15,437 nt of DNA from Pleomorphochaeta sp964545735. GTDB lineage: Bacteria > Spirochaetota > Spirochaetia > Sphaerochaetales > Sphaerochaetaceae. Made by a program: the position numbers and the translations under genes. Position 1 is the first letter of the stretch; every line of letters begins with the position of its first letter. Positions 15,154 through 15,437 of the stretch are shown piece after piece. The stretch is taken from assembly GCA_964545735.1 (NCBI GenBank), contig CAZJGS010000060.1, positions 1-15,437 of the forward strand. Reading direction: 5' to 3'. Under the pieces are notes generated by a model that worked only from the letters and a program-made list of their open reading frames with translations, was not told where the DNA came from and made no database searches.

Positions 15154-15437
15154 TTAATCCGCTAGCCCAATATTATCTTTTTGCTGTTTATAAAAACCTG
15201 CTTTTGCACTCATTTTTGTATAGGCTCCGTATAGACATATAGCAAAAAAAGCAATTATAGATATAAAAATAAAATTCATTATTTCCATTCTTTTGTTTAT
15301 TAAAGGAATAAATATTTCCACAAACAAGCAAACTACTTCAATTATAAAGGCGGCTTTGAACAACTTCATAATCTTATGATAATGCTCAATTTTAGATTCA
15401 ACATCACTATATAGTTCGAACCCTTTTGAGTCGTTTA
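15154..15437 (-). CDS. Unrecognised small membrane protein, N-terminus beyond window
   Basis: I do not recognise a family. The reading frame ends at 15154 (TAA) and stays open to the right edge. An ATG at 15369 exists, but it has no Shine-Dalgarno, and the sequence before it ('NDSKGFELYSDVESKIEHYH') reads like protein, so the true start probably lies outside. Two membrane segments are visible: one just after that Met ('AAFIIEVVCLFVEIFIPLI') and one about 12 residues later ('FIFISIIAFFAICLYGAY'), followed by a short basic/polar tail ending 'GLAD'. It lies upstream of the transporter operon on the same strand, but that operon has its own promoter, so a functional link is not shown. Confidence 0.6.
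   Translation of the reverse strand, partial: NDSKGFELYSDVESKIEHYHKIMKLFKAAFIIEVVCLFVEIFIPLINKRMEIMNFIFISIIAFFAICLYGAYTKMSAKAGFYKQQKDNIGLAD

Overview
The window looks like an AT-rich bacterial chromosome, probably a spirochaete (Treponema/Sphaerochaeta-like). The main clue is the solute-binding protein, whose signal peptide runs into the mature start 'FASGNKEE', a pattern common in that phylum. Spirochaetota is an inference (moderate confidence). Of the 12 genes whose ends are visible, 9 stop with TAA, 3 with TAG and none with TGA.

Region 1 (1-3391, + strand) is the end of a class I ribonucleotide reductase operon. nrdA is cut by the left edge, nrdB is complete, and a strong hairpin terminator follows.

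Region 2 (3392-4353) is a patchwork. It holds one small unknown gene (81 aa) with a Fur-box-like site and an apparently leaderless promoter. It also holds a decayed copy of the 3' end of nrdB followed by a second, nearly identical terminator, and copies of a 23-bp repeat. The order nrdB end - terminator - 23-bp repeat occurs twice, which implies an old duplication or gene replacement.

Region 3 (4354-6924) holds two convergent AAA_14/DUF4143 ATPases from different subfamilies. The + strand one has three tandem 23-bp repeats running into its promoter. The - strand one is driven by a perfect TTGACA-17-TATAAT promoter placed so that the mRNA should start at or next to the AUG.

Region 4 (7118-15072, - strand) is a six-gene cluster. 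In transcription order it encodes a periplasmic binding protein, a fused double permease and an ABC ATPase (FbpABC/AfuABC type), then an OmpR-family response regulator, a PhoR-like sensor kinase and a phosphomannomutase/phosphoglucomutase. The transporter part has a TTGACA promoter with a 9-bp-arm palindrome at the start of transcription. The regulator part has its own candidate promoter with a perfect 8-bp-arm palindrome in the spacer. The layout suggests import of a solute, its sensing, and use of a hexose phosphate. The substrate is not proven, and iron and sugar phosphate are both open.

Region 5 (15154-15437, - strand) is the C-terminal part of an unrecognised small membrane protein whose start lies beyond the right edge.
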